This document shows positions 21,880 to 32,515 of a DNA stretch of 64,000 nucleotides, one piece after another. Source of the stretch: Carettochelys insculpta. Its lineage: Eukaryota > Chordata > Testudines > Carettochelyidae. Position numbers and translations under genes: made by a program. Location of the stretch: NCBI RefSeq assembly GCF_033958435.1, contig NC_134138.1, positions 1,624,001 to 1,688,000 on the forward strand, in the 5' to 3' direction. The notes beneath the pieces were generated by a model that was not told the DNA's origin, ran no database searches, and worked only from the letters and a program-made list of their open reading frames with translations. Within the stretch, counting starts at the first letter, position 1, and each line of letters begins with the position of its first letter.

Positions 21880-23715
21880 GTGAGGGGCCTGGGCCGGGCT
21901 GGGCCGGGCCTGCCGGGGACAGGAGGCGAGGGGGCTGGGACAGGCTGGGCTGGGGCTGCCGGGGAGGGGAGGCGAGGGGGCTGGGCCGGGCTGTGCTGGG
22001 CTAAGCCGGGCTGGGCCAGGCCAGGCCAGGGCTGCCGGGGAGGGGAGGCGAGGGGGCTGGGCCGGGCTGTGCTGGGCTGGGCTGGGCTGGGCCAGGGCTG
22101 CCGGGGAAGGGAGGCGAGGGGGCTAGGCCGGGCTGTGCTGGGCTGGGCCGGGCTGTGCTGTGCTGGGCTGGGCTGGGCTGGGCCAGGGCTGCCGGGGAAG
22201 GGAGGCGAGGGGGCTGGGCCGGGCTGTGCTGGGCTGGGCTGGGCTGGGCTGGGCCAGGGCTGCCGGGGAGGGGAGGCGAGGGGGCTGGGCCGGGCTGTGC
22301 TGGGCTGGGCCGGGCTGGGCTGGGCTGGGCTGAGCCGGGCCAGGGCTGCCGGGGAGGGGAGGGGAGGCGAGGGGGCTGGGCCGGGCTGGGCTGGGCTGGG
22401 CTGAGCCGGGCCAGGGCTGCCGGGGAGGGGAGGGGAGGCGAGGGGGCTGGGCCTGGCTGTGCTGGGCTGGGCTGGGCTGGGCTGGGCTGAGCCGGGCCAG
22501 GGCTGCCGGGGAGGGGAGGGGAGGCGAGGGGGCTGGGCCTGGCTGTGCTGGGCTGGGCTGGGCTGGGCTGGGCTGGGCCAGGGCTGCCGGGGAAGGGAGG
22601 CGAGGGGGCTGGGCTGGGCTGGGCTGGGCTGGGCTGGGCCAGGGCTGCCGGGGAGGGGAGGCGAGGGGGCTGGGCCGGGCTGGGCTGGGCTGGGCTGAGC
22701 CGGGCCAGGGCTGCCGGGGAGGGGAGGGGAGGGGAAGCGAGGGGGCTGGGCCCGGCTGTGCTGGGCTGGGCTGGGCTGGGCTGAGCCGGGCTGGGCCAGG
22801 GCTGCCGGGGAGGGGAGGCGAGGGGGCTGGGCCCGGCTGTGCTGGGCTGGGCCGGGCTGTGCTGTGCTGGGCTGGGCTGGGCTGGGCTGAGCCGGGCTGG
22901 GCCAGGGCTGCCGGGGAAGGGAGGCGAGGGGGCTGGGCCGGGCTGTGCTGGGCTGAGCCGGGCCAGGGCTGCCGGGGAGGGGAGGCGAGGGGGCTGGGCT
23001 GGGCTGTGCTGGGCTGGGCTGGGCTGAGCCGGGCCAGGGCTGCCGGGGAGGGGAGGCGAGGGGGCTGGGCCGGGCTGGGCTGGGCTGGGCTGAGCCGGGC
23101 CAGGGCTGCCGGGGAGGGGAGGGGAGGGGAAGCGAGGGGGCTGGGCCCGGCTGTGCTGGGCTGGGCCGGGCTGTGCTGTGCTGGGCTGGGCTGGGCTGAG
23201 CCGGGCTGGGCCAGGGCTGCCGGAGAGGGGAGGCGAGGGGGCTGGGCCCGGCTGGGCTGTGCCGGGCTGGGCCGGGCTGTGCTGGGCTGGGCTGGGCTGG
23301 GCTGAGCCGGGCTGGGCCAGGGCTGCCGGGGAAGGGAGGCGAGGGGGCTGGGCCGGGCTGTGCTGGGCTGGGCTGGGCTGGGCTGAGCCGGGCCAGGGCT
23401 GCCGGGGAGGGGAGGCGAGGGGGCTGGGCCGGGCTGGGCTGAGCAGGGCCAGGCCAGGGCTGCCGGGGAGGGGAGGCGAGGGGGCTGGGCCGGGCTGTGC
23501 TGTGCTGGGCTGGGCTGGGCTGAGCCGGGCCAGGGCTGCCGGGGAGGGGAGGCGAGGGGGCTGGGCCAGGCTGGGCTGAGCCGGGCCAGGGCTGCCGGGG
23601 AGGGGAGGCGAGGGGGCTGGGCTGAGCCGGGCCAGGCCAGGGCTGCCGGGGAGGGGAGGCGAGGGGGCTGGGCCGGGCTGGGCTGAGCCGGGCCAGGCCA
23701 GGGCTGCCGGGGAGG
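21880..23715. repeat. G-rich minisatellite with (gggct)n pentamer core
   Basis: About 1.8 kb of units 55-110 bp long, each built from 'ccagggctgccggggagggg', 'aggcgagggggctgggcc' and a variable run of gggct pentamers (gggctgggctgggctg). Plus-strand G runs are closely spaced, giving high G-quadruplex potential. The variable length comes from pentamer copy number within each unit. Confidence 0.95.
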
Positions 23716-24430
23716 ACGCCAGAGGAGTTTAAATAGCTACAGAGATTCCATTCTTACCGACAGGCCGCACAGCCCGGCTCCGGCCAGTCTGTAGCCCAGC
23801 CCGGCCCCTCCAGTCCGCCCCCACCCACTGCCCCACCCAGTGCCTACCCCCCCCGGGAAGGGAGCCCACAGACTCGCCCATACGGGGGGCACCCTCCCCC
23901 CAAATCCATGAGTCAGGCGCAGCTCCGGGACACAGGGCCCCGCGGCAGGAGTCCTCCAGCACCCAAGCCCCACAGTGCCCCCAACATTATGCAGTGGGCT
24001 CCCCTCCCTGCCCCACACCACTGGCTCCACCTTGCTGCCACTCCCGCCCTACAGACGCATGATGGGGCACAGCCAGTCCCAGGGCGCCCTGGTTCCCACG
24101 CCTGCACACGAGCCGGGGCCGGGTGGGCCTAGCGGGTGTCAGTGCACCCAGCACCCGTGGGGGCAGCTCTGCCTGCCCGTGCCAGCCCAGGCCCCATGGC
24201 GCAGCCGGCTCCAGTCACACCGCAGGGCCCTTCCTGGCCGGGCCTAGGCACCGCGATCTGAAGCCCAGGCCCAGCCGCCGGTGCCCATCAGAGCCGAGCC
24301 CGCGTGTGACAGAGGCTGCTGCTGGCAGCGCCTAGCATGCCCTAGTACGGGAACCGAGACGCGGGCACTCCCTGCCCAGCCAGGCACCCGGAGCCGGACC
24401 GCAGCCCCCAGCCGTGGGCATGGCTGGTAC
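23716..24430. other. Intron downstream of PLEC 1f exon, nothing recognised
   Basis: About 0.7 kb of GC-rich sequence with no recognised repeat or further exon. Confidence 0.45.
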
Positions 24431-24521
24431 CTTTGTATCTCTCCCGCACCTCCTCGTAGGCTTGGACAAAGTCCTTCTCCTCGGGGTTGGGGGGCAGGCT
24501 GCTGAGGCCGAAGGCAGCCAT
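24431..24521 (-). CDS. PLEC: PLEC isoform 1f first coding exon
   Basis: The ATG at 24521 opens 30 codons ending DFVQAYEEVRERYK, then one G and a GTACC donor: phase 1, the same junction as the other PLEC first exons. The C-terminal half closely matches the plectin 1f leader (known form ends ...DFIQAYEEVREKYK before the common DERDRV segment), while the N-terminal half (MAAFGLSSLPPNPEEK) is longer and diverged. Plectin 1f is known as a focal-adhesion/costamere isoform abundant in muscle and fibroblasts. About 100-180 bp upstream are TEAD-type and E-box motifs that fit a muscle-active promoter. It sits between 1c (right) and 1e (left). Confidence 0.87.
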
Positions 24522-24720
24522 GGGTCAGCGCGAGCCCCTGGCGCGTCTCCGGGGGGGCGGCTGGGGCCGGGGCCGGGGCCGGGGCTGGGGCTGGCAGGCA
24601 TGGCCAGAGAGCCCAGCCCTGCTGCTGGAATGACATTCCAGCCAGCCTGGCCCTACCCCTTAAAGGAACAGCCGCTCGCAGCTGCAGGCCTGGGAGGGGA
24701 CGGCCCACGTGGGCTGGCCA
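24522..24720 (-). promoter_or_regulatory. Probable PLEC 1f promoter with M-CAT palindrome and E-boxes
   Basis: Contains ctggaatgacattccag (24625-24641), two inverted TEAD/M-CAT half-sites (GGAATG and CATTCC) around one central base; a CAGCTG E-box at 24679-24684; and the 12-bp palindrome gcccacgtgggc (24703-24714) with a CACGTG E-box core. A (ggggcc)n-type G-rich stretch lies between the motifs and the ATG. Function is inferred from motifs and position. Confidence 0.5.
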
Positions 24721-26159
24721 GGACGAGGGGGCACTGAGCGCCCTGGCTCTCCCTCTGCACCCCTTTGCATAGAACGGCACAGCCGAGAGGGAGCAGGACC
24801 TCGGGATGCAAGCCAGGGCCAGGGGGACACCCAGCCAGCCCAGTCCCAAGCCCAGCGAGCCAGGGACCCACCTGGCGCTCCCTGCCCAGCCCCACTGCAG
24901 CCCTTGGCCACACGGCAAAGGCAGCGGGCCTGGGGGCCAGGCCAGCTGCAGACACGGTGCTGCCAGGGACACAGGACAAGGCCCAGCAGCCGGGCACCAG
25001 GGCACGGGCCTTGTGGCACTGGCCCCCCCAGTGCTGGCCAGGCGCCAGCGAGCTGGGGAGGCGGCAGGCGGAGGAGCAGCACCCTGCAGAGCAGACACTG
25101 GCCGCAGCAGAGAGCCAGGGCCGGAAACCCGCCTGGGGGGCCAATTGCTGGAAAGGTCTTTGGTCCCAGCCAATCCAGCGGCCGGCAGTGCACTCGCCTG
25201 GTCTGTGCCCCAGCGCACCGGTCTCCCCAAGCCGGGCTCGGCAGCGGCACAAGGGACAGCGCCCTTCTCCCACAGGACCCGGGTGTGCCAGGCCCTGCCT
25301 CATCTCCAGCCACCCCCACCCCTGTGCACAGCCTCGCTCCCGCCCCACGGCAGGGCCAGCTCTGCTCTGCCCCAGCGGCACAGGGGCGCGGAGTGGGGTG
25401 CCAGTGCACCGGGGGCACGACTCTGGAGTTCAACTGGCAGGGCAGGGCAGGGCGGCTGCTCTACCCAGTGGGCAGGTCCCTTGGGGCTGTTCCCACGCAG
25501 GAGGCGGGGCGGAGGGACCAGCCAGCCCGGCTGCTGCTGTGTTCCGGGAAGGCCCTGGGAAAGCCGGGGGAGGCGGTGGCCACGCCTAGGGAAGGGGCAT
25601 CAGCCCTAAATTTAGCTGCTCAAAGCCCCGGGTAATCCTAGCTGCACAAAGGGCCCGCGGGGGGGGAGGGGCAGAGCTTGGCGCCCGACAGAAATAGGGT
25701 GAGAGAATTCATTCCCTGCATGGGGACATGCCGGCCATTGTCCGGGGGGCACGGCGAGGGCACGGCGAGGGCAGGGCACGTGGCGCACGGCGCTCAGATG
25801 GTGGGTGGTGCGGAGCAGGGTGGGGGCAGGGCACATGGGGGGTGGGGGCAGGGCCCCTCCCAGCGCCCCTCTGGGAAGCAGGGCAGGACGTGGTCAGCCC
25901 AGAGCAGGGGGGACCCAGTTTTCACCTGCAGCTCAGGGGCTGGAGCAGGATGGTTGCGGCTGCACAGGGCCTTGTCCACCCAGAGCCACGGGGAACCCCT
26001 CACTGCGGGGCCAGGCCCCAGCTGGCTCAGATCCTTTGCCAGAGCTACCATCACCCCCTGGCCTGCGCCCCACTCCCAGCACACCTCCCCCGCTCCTCTT
26101 TGGGCGCACACAGTTCCTGGCACCGGCGACCCCAACCTGCTCAGAGCCCCCAACCATCG
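24721..26159. other. GC-rich intron, nothing recognised
   Basis: About 1.4 kb of GC-rich sequence with no exon or known repeat recognised; a few G-rich runs at 25735-25860. Confidence 0.4.
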
Positions 26160-26490
26160 CACAGCGGGAGCCACCATCAACCCCCGATCCCCACAGAGAC
26201 ACCCCCGTACGGCTCAGAGCCCCACCCACAGCCCCACGGAGACCCCCTCTATGGCTCAGAACCCCGCCCACAGCCCCCCTCCCCTAGGCGCCCCAGTACG
26301 GCTCAGAGCCCTGCCCACGGAGACACCCGCATACCCCTCAGAGCCCCGCCCACAGCCCCCCTCCCCTAGGCACCCTGGTACAGCTCAGAGCCCCGCCCAC
26401 AGAGACACCCCCATACCCCTCAGAGCCCCGCCCACAGCCCCCCGCCCCTAGGCGCCCCCGTACAGCTCAGAGCCCCACTCACAGCTCCAT
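26160..26490. repeat. Degenerate minisatellite (ctcagagccccgcccacag)
   Basis: Irregular units of about 35-70 bp sharing 'ctcagagccccgcccacag', 'acagagacacccccatacc' and 'cccctaggcgcccc'. More diverged than the other arrays in the window. Confidence 0.8.
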
Positions 26491-26568
26491 CCACCTACAT
26501 GACCTCCCCATTCAAAAACCCACTCCCCTGCGCTGCTTAGAGCCCTGTCCCACATACAAGCCTCTACC

Positions 26569-26942
26569 CGTTATGGGGCTCGTGGGTCCCCAAGAACTGC
26601 ACCCCGTCTGCAGGCAGATCACTCAGCCGCTAGGACGGGGGTTTATTAGTTGCCAGAGACAGCGCAGCGCAGAGGTGGCAGTGCAGCTGGCAGAACCCAG
26701 CCTGGGGCCGGGAGCCCGAGGGGCCCCCCAGCTGGGTCAAGCCCCCTCCTTTGTGCCTGTTCCCCACCCCCGACCTGCCTCAGCACAGGCTAACCGCCTT
26801 CCCACTCGCCCACCTGATCCAAACCCAGCCACGCTCCTCCCACTCTGTGTGGGGCAGAGGTGTTACCTGCCAGCCTAGGGTACGGCCAGCCTGTGGGAGC
26901 TGTTCAGCCTGTCGCACACACACGCACTCTCTCCCCATCACA
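26569..26942 (-). repeat. Solo LTR, Gmr1-like family
   Basis: On the minus strand it starts TGTGATGG at 26942 and ends near ccccataac (26569). It contains the family blocks: ggcaggtaacacctctgccc, the pyrimidine/polyadenylation segment (taataaaccc near 26645) and the gcagacggggtgcag end. No internal sequence flanks either side and no clear target duplication is visible. Confidence 0.8.
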
Positions 26943-27340
26943 TCCTCCCAGTTATGGCCCCATTCCCAGTCTCCCCTTCTTACCCATCAGGGCCCCACCC
27001 ACAATCCTCTCACCCCCCCAGCCCTGCCCTCCGTCAGCCAGCACCCCTTAGTGCCCCACCCCCATCCCATCCAACGCCCCTGGGACATTAGTGGATGGTG
27101 AAATTGACAATGATGTTGCAGCCACCGCTAGAGATTTGCCCCAAACCCTGCACACGGGGCCAGGCCAGGGGCTGGTGAAAGCTGGTAACCAGCTGGTGCT
27201 GTTTGTGCTGCTGGTGCGCAGGGAGCTGTGCTGCGGGGACGTGCAGGGTGCTGGCTCTGGCCTCGGGTTTCACACGTGTGTGTCTGGGAGCTATCAGCAG
27301 GACGCTGGGCTCCTCCTGTGAGAATACCATTAGTCAAGCA
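26943..27340. other. Unrecognised sequence
   Basis: About 0.4 kb without recognisable gene or repeat. Confidence 0.4.
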
Positions 27341-27567
27341 ACAAGCAGTCCTGGGGCACCTTCTAGCCTAACAGACACTTTGGAGCATGAGCTTTCATGG
27401 GCAAAGACCCGCTTCAGCAGATGAATACGTGGGGGTCTGATGAAACGGGTCTTTGCCCACCAAAGCTCATGCTCCAAGTACCTGTTAGCCTATAAGGTGC
27501 CCCAGGACTGCTTGTTGCTCTGGAAGACACAGACTAGCTCAGCGACCTCTCGGCTATTAGTCAAGCA
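27341..27567. mobile_element. Palindromic interspersed repeat with 12-bp flanking direct repeat
   Basis: Two 79-bp inverted arms (27337-27415 and 27441-27519) share 'agcaacaagcagtcctgggg' and 'ggagcatgagctttc..gggcaaagacc'. The unit continues to 'cagactagctcagcgacctc', a tail familiar in turtle and crocodilian repeats. The direct repeat attagtcaagca occurs at 27329-27340 and 27556-27567, which looks like a target site duplication. I do not know the family name. Confidence 0.65.
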
Positions 27568-28009
27568 GTAGCAGCCATGACCTAACTGTGCGCCTCAGGC
27601 ACCACCAATCCACAGCCGATGAGCTTGGCTGTGAACGTTTTTGCCAAATAGCTCTACCTGACTCAGGCCCGGACAGGGGACTTGCTGGCGCGACAGACCC
27701 TGTCTGAGAACCCCAGGATCTAAGGGCTGGACGGGACTTCAGAAGGGAGGTCACTGAAATCTTGGGTCACGCTTTTGCCCAGCCAGAGCCATGGGAATCC
27801 CTCCATGCAGGTGAGGGTATCCAAGGGAGCCTCCCTCCCTCTTCATCCCCTGGTATCACCTCTGAGGGGTCTCTGCTGTGAGCCGAAGCCTGAAAGAACA
27901 GAAAGCCCTTCCTAACGGCAGCTCATTCCATCTCTGCCACCAGCCTGCACAAGAACCCTGCAGTTTTACTCCCCCTTGCTTTCTATTTTAGACTCTACAG
28001 CATGGTTTC
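27568..28009. other. Unrecognised sequence
   Basis: About 0.44 kb; a short stretch near 27713-27770 faintly resembles a CR1 3' end but is too diverged to call. Confidence 0.35.
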
Positions 28010-28372
28010 CCAAACTGGGGAGTCCCCCAGGCTCTGCACCCTGTCTGCAGGCAGCAGTGACTCTCACTCAGCAGGAGAACAGCAGGTTCATTAGCCGACA
28101 GGACACAGCGTCGTACAGAGGAGTCAGTGCAGCTGGCAGAGACAGCCAGTCCCATCCATGTCGGGGAGAGGAGGCCCAGAGGGGCCCCCTCCTTTCTCTC
28201 TCCCCCCCAAGCCCAGACTCACTGCTTCCAACTCCCAGTTCAACCCCTCAGGCTCCACCCCCCACTTTGTCTGCAGCCCAGAGGTGTCACCTGGTCGCCA
28301 GGTTACCCCCAGAACCTCTGTAAGCGCCCCCCCCCACACACACACAGGTATCCCCCACTACACCACACAGGC
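28010..28372 (-). repeat. Partial or diverged solo LTR, Gmr1-like family
   Basis: Minus-strand order of LTR blocks is recognisable: the gcagacagggtgcagagcct end at 28030, tactcagcagg-type segment at about 28060, 'ggcccagaggggccccctcc' at 28165 and 'agaggtgtcacctggtcgcc' at 28281. Both termini are degenerate. Confidence 0.65.
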
Positions 28373-28905
28373 GTGCCCCACTGGAGGGCATGAAGAAATT
28401 CCCAGAAGCCCAGGGCTCAGGCAGGCAGCTGGCCCTGACAGCATGGGGCTTGGGCAGATGGCTCGGCCGTGGCTGGGGCAGACGGCTGGTCCCAGCAGCA
28501 TGGGGTTCGGGTGGCCAGCTGACCCCAGTGGCATGGGGCTCGGGGAGGCAGCTCTGGTGGCTAGCACAGGGCTCAGGCAGCTGGCCAGCTGAGGCTGCAA
28601 CAGGCACCCACAAGGGCCAAGGAAACTATTTGTGCTCATTTTTAATTGTAAATAACATTTGGATCAGGCGTGTTTATTTCAAATTATGAACTGAATTTTG
28701 TGTTAACGGGGGTTGGATGCTGGTAAAGAAGAGGTGGGGGTGAGGGTTTCTCAAAAATCAAAAGGGGGGCATGATGCCAAAAAGCTGGGGAACCCCTGCT
28801 CTAGAGGATGGGCACGACTTGCTCTTCTGGGTGAGATCTTAGGTACACACTGACCTGGGAAAGCAGCTGGGCCTTTGCGATTGGAAGAATTTATTTGGAT
28901 TGGAG
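28373..28905. other. Unrecognised sequence
   Basis: Contains a short local tandem pattern of 'catggggctcgggc(ag)' type at 28440-28570. Nothing else recognised. Confidence 0.4.
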
Positions 28906-29760
28906 TCATAGAATCCTAGGGCTGGAAGGGACCTCAGGAGGTCATCTAGTCCAGCCCCCTGCCTAAAGCAGGGTCAACCCCCACTAAGTCATCCCAGCCA
29001 GGACCTTGTCCAGCCGGGACTTAAAAACCTCAAGGGATGGAGAATCCACCACCTCTCTAGGCAACACATTCCAGTGCTTCACCACCCGCCTGGGGAAGTA
29101 GTTTTTCCTAATATCTAACCTACACCTCCCCCTCTTCAGCTTCTGACCATTGCTCCTTGTTCTGCCGTCTGACACCACTGAGAACAGTTTCTCACCCTCC
29201 CCTTTAGAGCTCCCCTTCAGGAAGTTGAAGGCTGCTAGTAAATCACCCCTCCATCTTCTCTTCTGCAAACTAAACAAGCCCAAATCCCTCAGCCTCTCCT
29301 CATAGGCCATGTGCTCCAGCTCCTTAATAATTTTTGTTGCCCTCCGCTGAACCCACTCCCATTCATCCACATCCTTTCTGCATCGGGGAGCCCAGAACTG
29401 GACGCAATACTCCAGATGTGGCCTCACCAGGGCAGGTTAGAGAGGAGCAACTACTTCTGTAGATCAGCTAGAAATGTTTCCTCCTAGTTCACCTCAATAT
29501 GCCGTCAGCCTTCTTGGCTGCAAGGGCCCTGTTGCCTTTCATCCAGCCTCTCATCCACTGTAATCCCCAGGCCCTGTTCTGCTGCTGAGCCAGTCGGTCC
29601 CCAGCCTGTAACAGTGCTTGGGATTCTTCCCTCCCAAGTGTAGGACTCTGCCCTGCTCCCTGTTGAACCGCATCAGATTTCTTTTGGCCCAATGCTCCAG
29701 TTTATCCAGGTCGCTGTATCTAGGTCACCCCATCCTTACCCTCCAACGTATCTACCTGTT
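28906..29760 (-). mobile_element. CR1 LINE, 3' part (older subfamily)
   Basis: The left end carries the complement of the CR1 tail (tcatagaatcctagggctgg, then aggtcatctagtccagcccc). Minus-strand translation of 28984-29427 gives the RT C-terminus ([54 protein letters not shown]), and 29489-29740 gives the upstream RT thumb region with frame breaks. Same subfamily as the plus-strand CR1 at 36.7-40.5 kb. Confidence 0.88.
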
Positions 29761-29879
29761 CCCATGATGCCTGCCACATGAGCAGGTCACCTGTCCAAGT
29801 CCTTTGTAGACACACAATCAGTCATTGCTTGTCCACTGGCCTGAACATACTGGTGGTCTGCACTTTTCCAATGCACCAC

Positions 29880-29970
29880 AATTTCCAGGTCTGAAGCAGT
29901 GGGTCTGTCCTATGAAAGCTCATTACTTAATCAATTATTGCGTTAGTCTTTAAAGTGCTACGACCGCTCG
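29880..29970. repeat. Short interspersed repeat related to the 27.3-kb palindromic element
   Basis: Contains 'tcctatgaaagctcattact' and 'gttagtctttaaagtgctac', the same kind of arm sequence as in 27341-27567, followed by a T/G-rich end. It separates two pieces of CR1. Confidence 0.55.
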
Positions 29971-29984
29971 TTTGTTTTGTTGTG

Positions 29985-30385
29985 CCCAGAGAAACCCTCT
30001 TGTTGCCCTTCACATCCCTTGCCAGCTGCAGTTCCAGTTGTGTTTCACTTTCCTGATTACTGCCCGGCACTCTCCAGCCATATGCTTATACTCCTGCTTA
30101 GTCAGCTGTCCACGTTTCCACTTCTTGTACAAATCCTTTCAAGCTCGCCAAGGATTTCCCTGGTAAGCCAACCTGGCTGCCTCCCATCTCTGCTTTTCTT
30201 ACTGCACATGGGATGGTTTGTTCCTGTGCCTTCAATACGACGTTTTAAAATGCTGCCAGTTCTCCTGAACTCCTCTCCCCTTCATATTAGCTTCCCGGGG
30301 ACCTGTCCATCGGTTCTCTCTGGGAGTCGAAGCCTGCTCTTCTGAAGTCCAGGTCCATATTTTGCTGCTGGTTTTCATAACCTCT
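29985..30385 (-). mobile_element. CR1 LINE fragment, endonuclease-RT linker
   Basis: The complement can be aligned to the plus CR1 at about 38460-38850: the region encoding the lysine-rich KAQEQ...KRGQLTKEEYK segment and the PAWLN stretch is recognisable at nucleotide level (for example cttgccagctgcagttccag and ccagttctcctgaactcctc), but frames are broken. It is probably the same original insertion as 28906-29760 with intervening RT sequence lost. Confidence 0.72.
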
Positions 30386-30969
30386 GGTGCCAGGAGGGCA
30401 CTGGGCTGTGCCAGGGAATTGCTGGCGTGACTTCATCACGCCAGCCAGCAAGAACAGCTGTGCTCTGTGTGAAGGGCTGGGTGCCGTGCAGTGGAGACCC
30501 CAGCCTTGGGCTGTGCGTAGCCCTGTCTCTGCACAATTGGCCCTGAACTGGCCCTCTGAGCAGTGTCCCCAAAAGCCCTGCCCCCACCCCAGGGACTCGG
30601 CGATTCTGCACTCCCAGCTGCTGTGGCTGGGAGAGGCCCTGGGGCAGGTCTCAGACCGCATCCCACAGAGGCACAAAGCTGGGGGTGCCCCTGGGCTCCA
30701 CCAAGTTGCAAAAGGGGGCTCCGCCCTCTCAAGAGGCAGGGTTGGAGGCTGAGCTGCTGGGCCAAATTGCTTCCACAGCTGTCTTTGCCCTGCAGCAAGC
30801 TGTGTGGCCCAGCCCCGGAGCACAGGCCTCAGTCAGACACCTCTGCCCAGTGCCCTGGAGCCTGGGACGGGGGCGGCCCCTGGGCCTTCCCCCCACCCGC
30901 AGGCAGAGGTGACTCACTGTGCAGAGAGAAGGGAGACAGGGACAGAGCATGCAACAGGAGACAACTCAC
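30386..30969. other. Unrecognised sequence
   Basis: About 0.6 kb of moderately GC-rich sequence with no supported feature. Confidence 0.4.
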
Positions 30970-31092
30970 TTGATCATTGTCTTCAGTCCACCCCCCTGGG
31001 GCACCTGGCACTGGGCGCTGTCGGCAGACGAGATGCCGGGCTAGACAGACCTTTGGTCTGACCCAGCAATGGCCGTGCTTGTGTTCTCATGT
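30970..31092 (+). mobile_element. CR1 3'-end fragment
   Basis: Plus-strand reading ends '..gacctttggtctgacccagc aatggccgtgcttgtgttct', the 3' terminus of the CR1 subfamily seen inverted at 2829 and 33517. About 120 bp, strongly 5' truncated. Confidence 0.85.
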
Positions 31093-31229
31093 TGTCAGCA
31101 CAGAACCAGAAGCTGTTGGGACCATCCAGCTTGGGGAGAGGGGCCCAGAGGGGTCCCAGGCCCCCTTCCTCCCTCTCCAGCCAGACCAGACTGCCCCACT
31201 CCTCTCCTCTTTCTTCTCTTCTGGGCGGT

Positions 31230-32515
31230 CACTCGATAACAAGTAGGACGTCTTCATGTCGCCCTCCTATTTGTGAGTCCGTTGGTGGCTGGTCAGCCCG
31301 ACTGGAGCCGCAGGTCTGATCGCAGACGGGGCAGGTGTTGGTAGCTGTTGGAGGGGCGCGGGGCACTTTCTGACGTGCTCTTATTCTTCTCTTCCTGTCC
31401 TCGTCTGCACTGCGGTGGGACCTCTCAAACTGCACCACCCCTCAGATTCCTGCTCTCCACTGGGGCTGGTCCTGGGCAAGGGTGTCCCAAGTGTCGACAC
31501 CGACGGTGCACTCTCTCATGTGTGTCTTCAACACGTCCTCATATCGCTTCACTTCCTCTAGCCCCCAACGCTCCCCTGTCCTTCCTCCACCTCCAAAAAC
31601 AATCTGTTTTGGGAGACGCTGATCAGACATCCGAACCACGTGACCAGTCCAACGAAGCTGTTGGTGAATGATAATCCTTCAGTGCTGGTCATGTTCGACT
31701 CGTCCAGGATGCTGGTGTTTGTGCGCCTATTCTCCCAAGCAATATGTAGGAGTCTCCTGATGCAGCGTTCATGATATTGTTCAAGTGCCTTCACATGAAG
31801 CTCGTCTGTTGTCCACGTTTCACACGCATATATAGCATGGTTTACAAGGAGCTTTGTCTTGGGACAGACGTCCCAGTTCTCAAAGACCCATTGTTTCAAG
31901 CGGGCAAAAGCAGAACTTGCATGGCTCCAACAATGCTAGGTTTCCGCACCAATGTCGACTGTAGTGGAAAGATGACTTCCACGGTACGGGACGTGTTCCA
32001 CATTTTCCAGCAGTTCTCCACTGACTTCAACAGAAGGTACACGAGATTATCCCACTGGTGAGGACTGGTGGAGCACCTTGGTCTTCTTGATGTTCAGTGT
32101 GAGCCCGGGATTCTCGTATGCTTCAGCAAAGGCACTTAAAATAGTCTGAAGGGCTGCAGGAGAAAGAGCAACAACCATGTTCTCCTCCACGTACTGGAGC
32201 TCCATGACAGAGGTTGCGGAGGTCTTGCTTTCAGCCGTCGGTCTCCCGAGAGTGGAAAGCTCCCTGCTTGCTCTGTGGACAGTCTGCACGCCGTCTGGAG
32301 GCTGGCCCTCAATGTCAGTGTGATGAAGATGCAGAACAGTGCTGGGGCAATGACACAGCCTTGCTTGACTCCTGTTTTGACCTCAAAGGGGTGGCTTTGG
32401 GATCTGCTGGTGCTCAGCACTGTGGCAGGCATGTGTCATGAAGCAGCCTTAAAATGCTAATGAACGCTGTGGGGCAGCCGGTCTTTGAGAGGATGGTCCA
32501 CAGGGCGCTACGACT
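31230..32515 (-). mobile_element. Non-CR1 LINE fragment
   Basis: Minus-strand pieces give RT motifs of a second non-LTR lineage: LWTILSKTGCPTAFISIL and VKTGVKQGCVIAPALFCIF (about 32500-32300), a degenerate catalytic region, NIKKTKVLHQ (about 32070), then a C-terminal tail with AIYACETWTT, YHERCIRRLLHIAWENRRTN and MTSTEGLSFTN (31560-31900). These read in the right order but in several frames, so the element is inactive. The clade is left open; it is not CR1. Confidence 0.75.

Noticed and set aside
24655..24672. CArG (SRF) box at ccccttaaagg upstream of 1f
   Set aside because: Only five A/T bases lie between CC and GG; a CArG box needs six.
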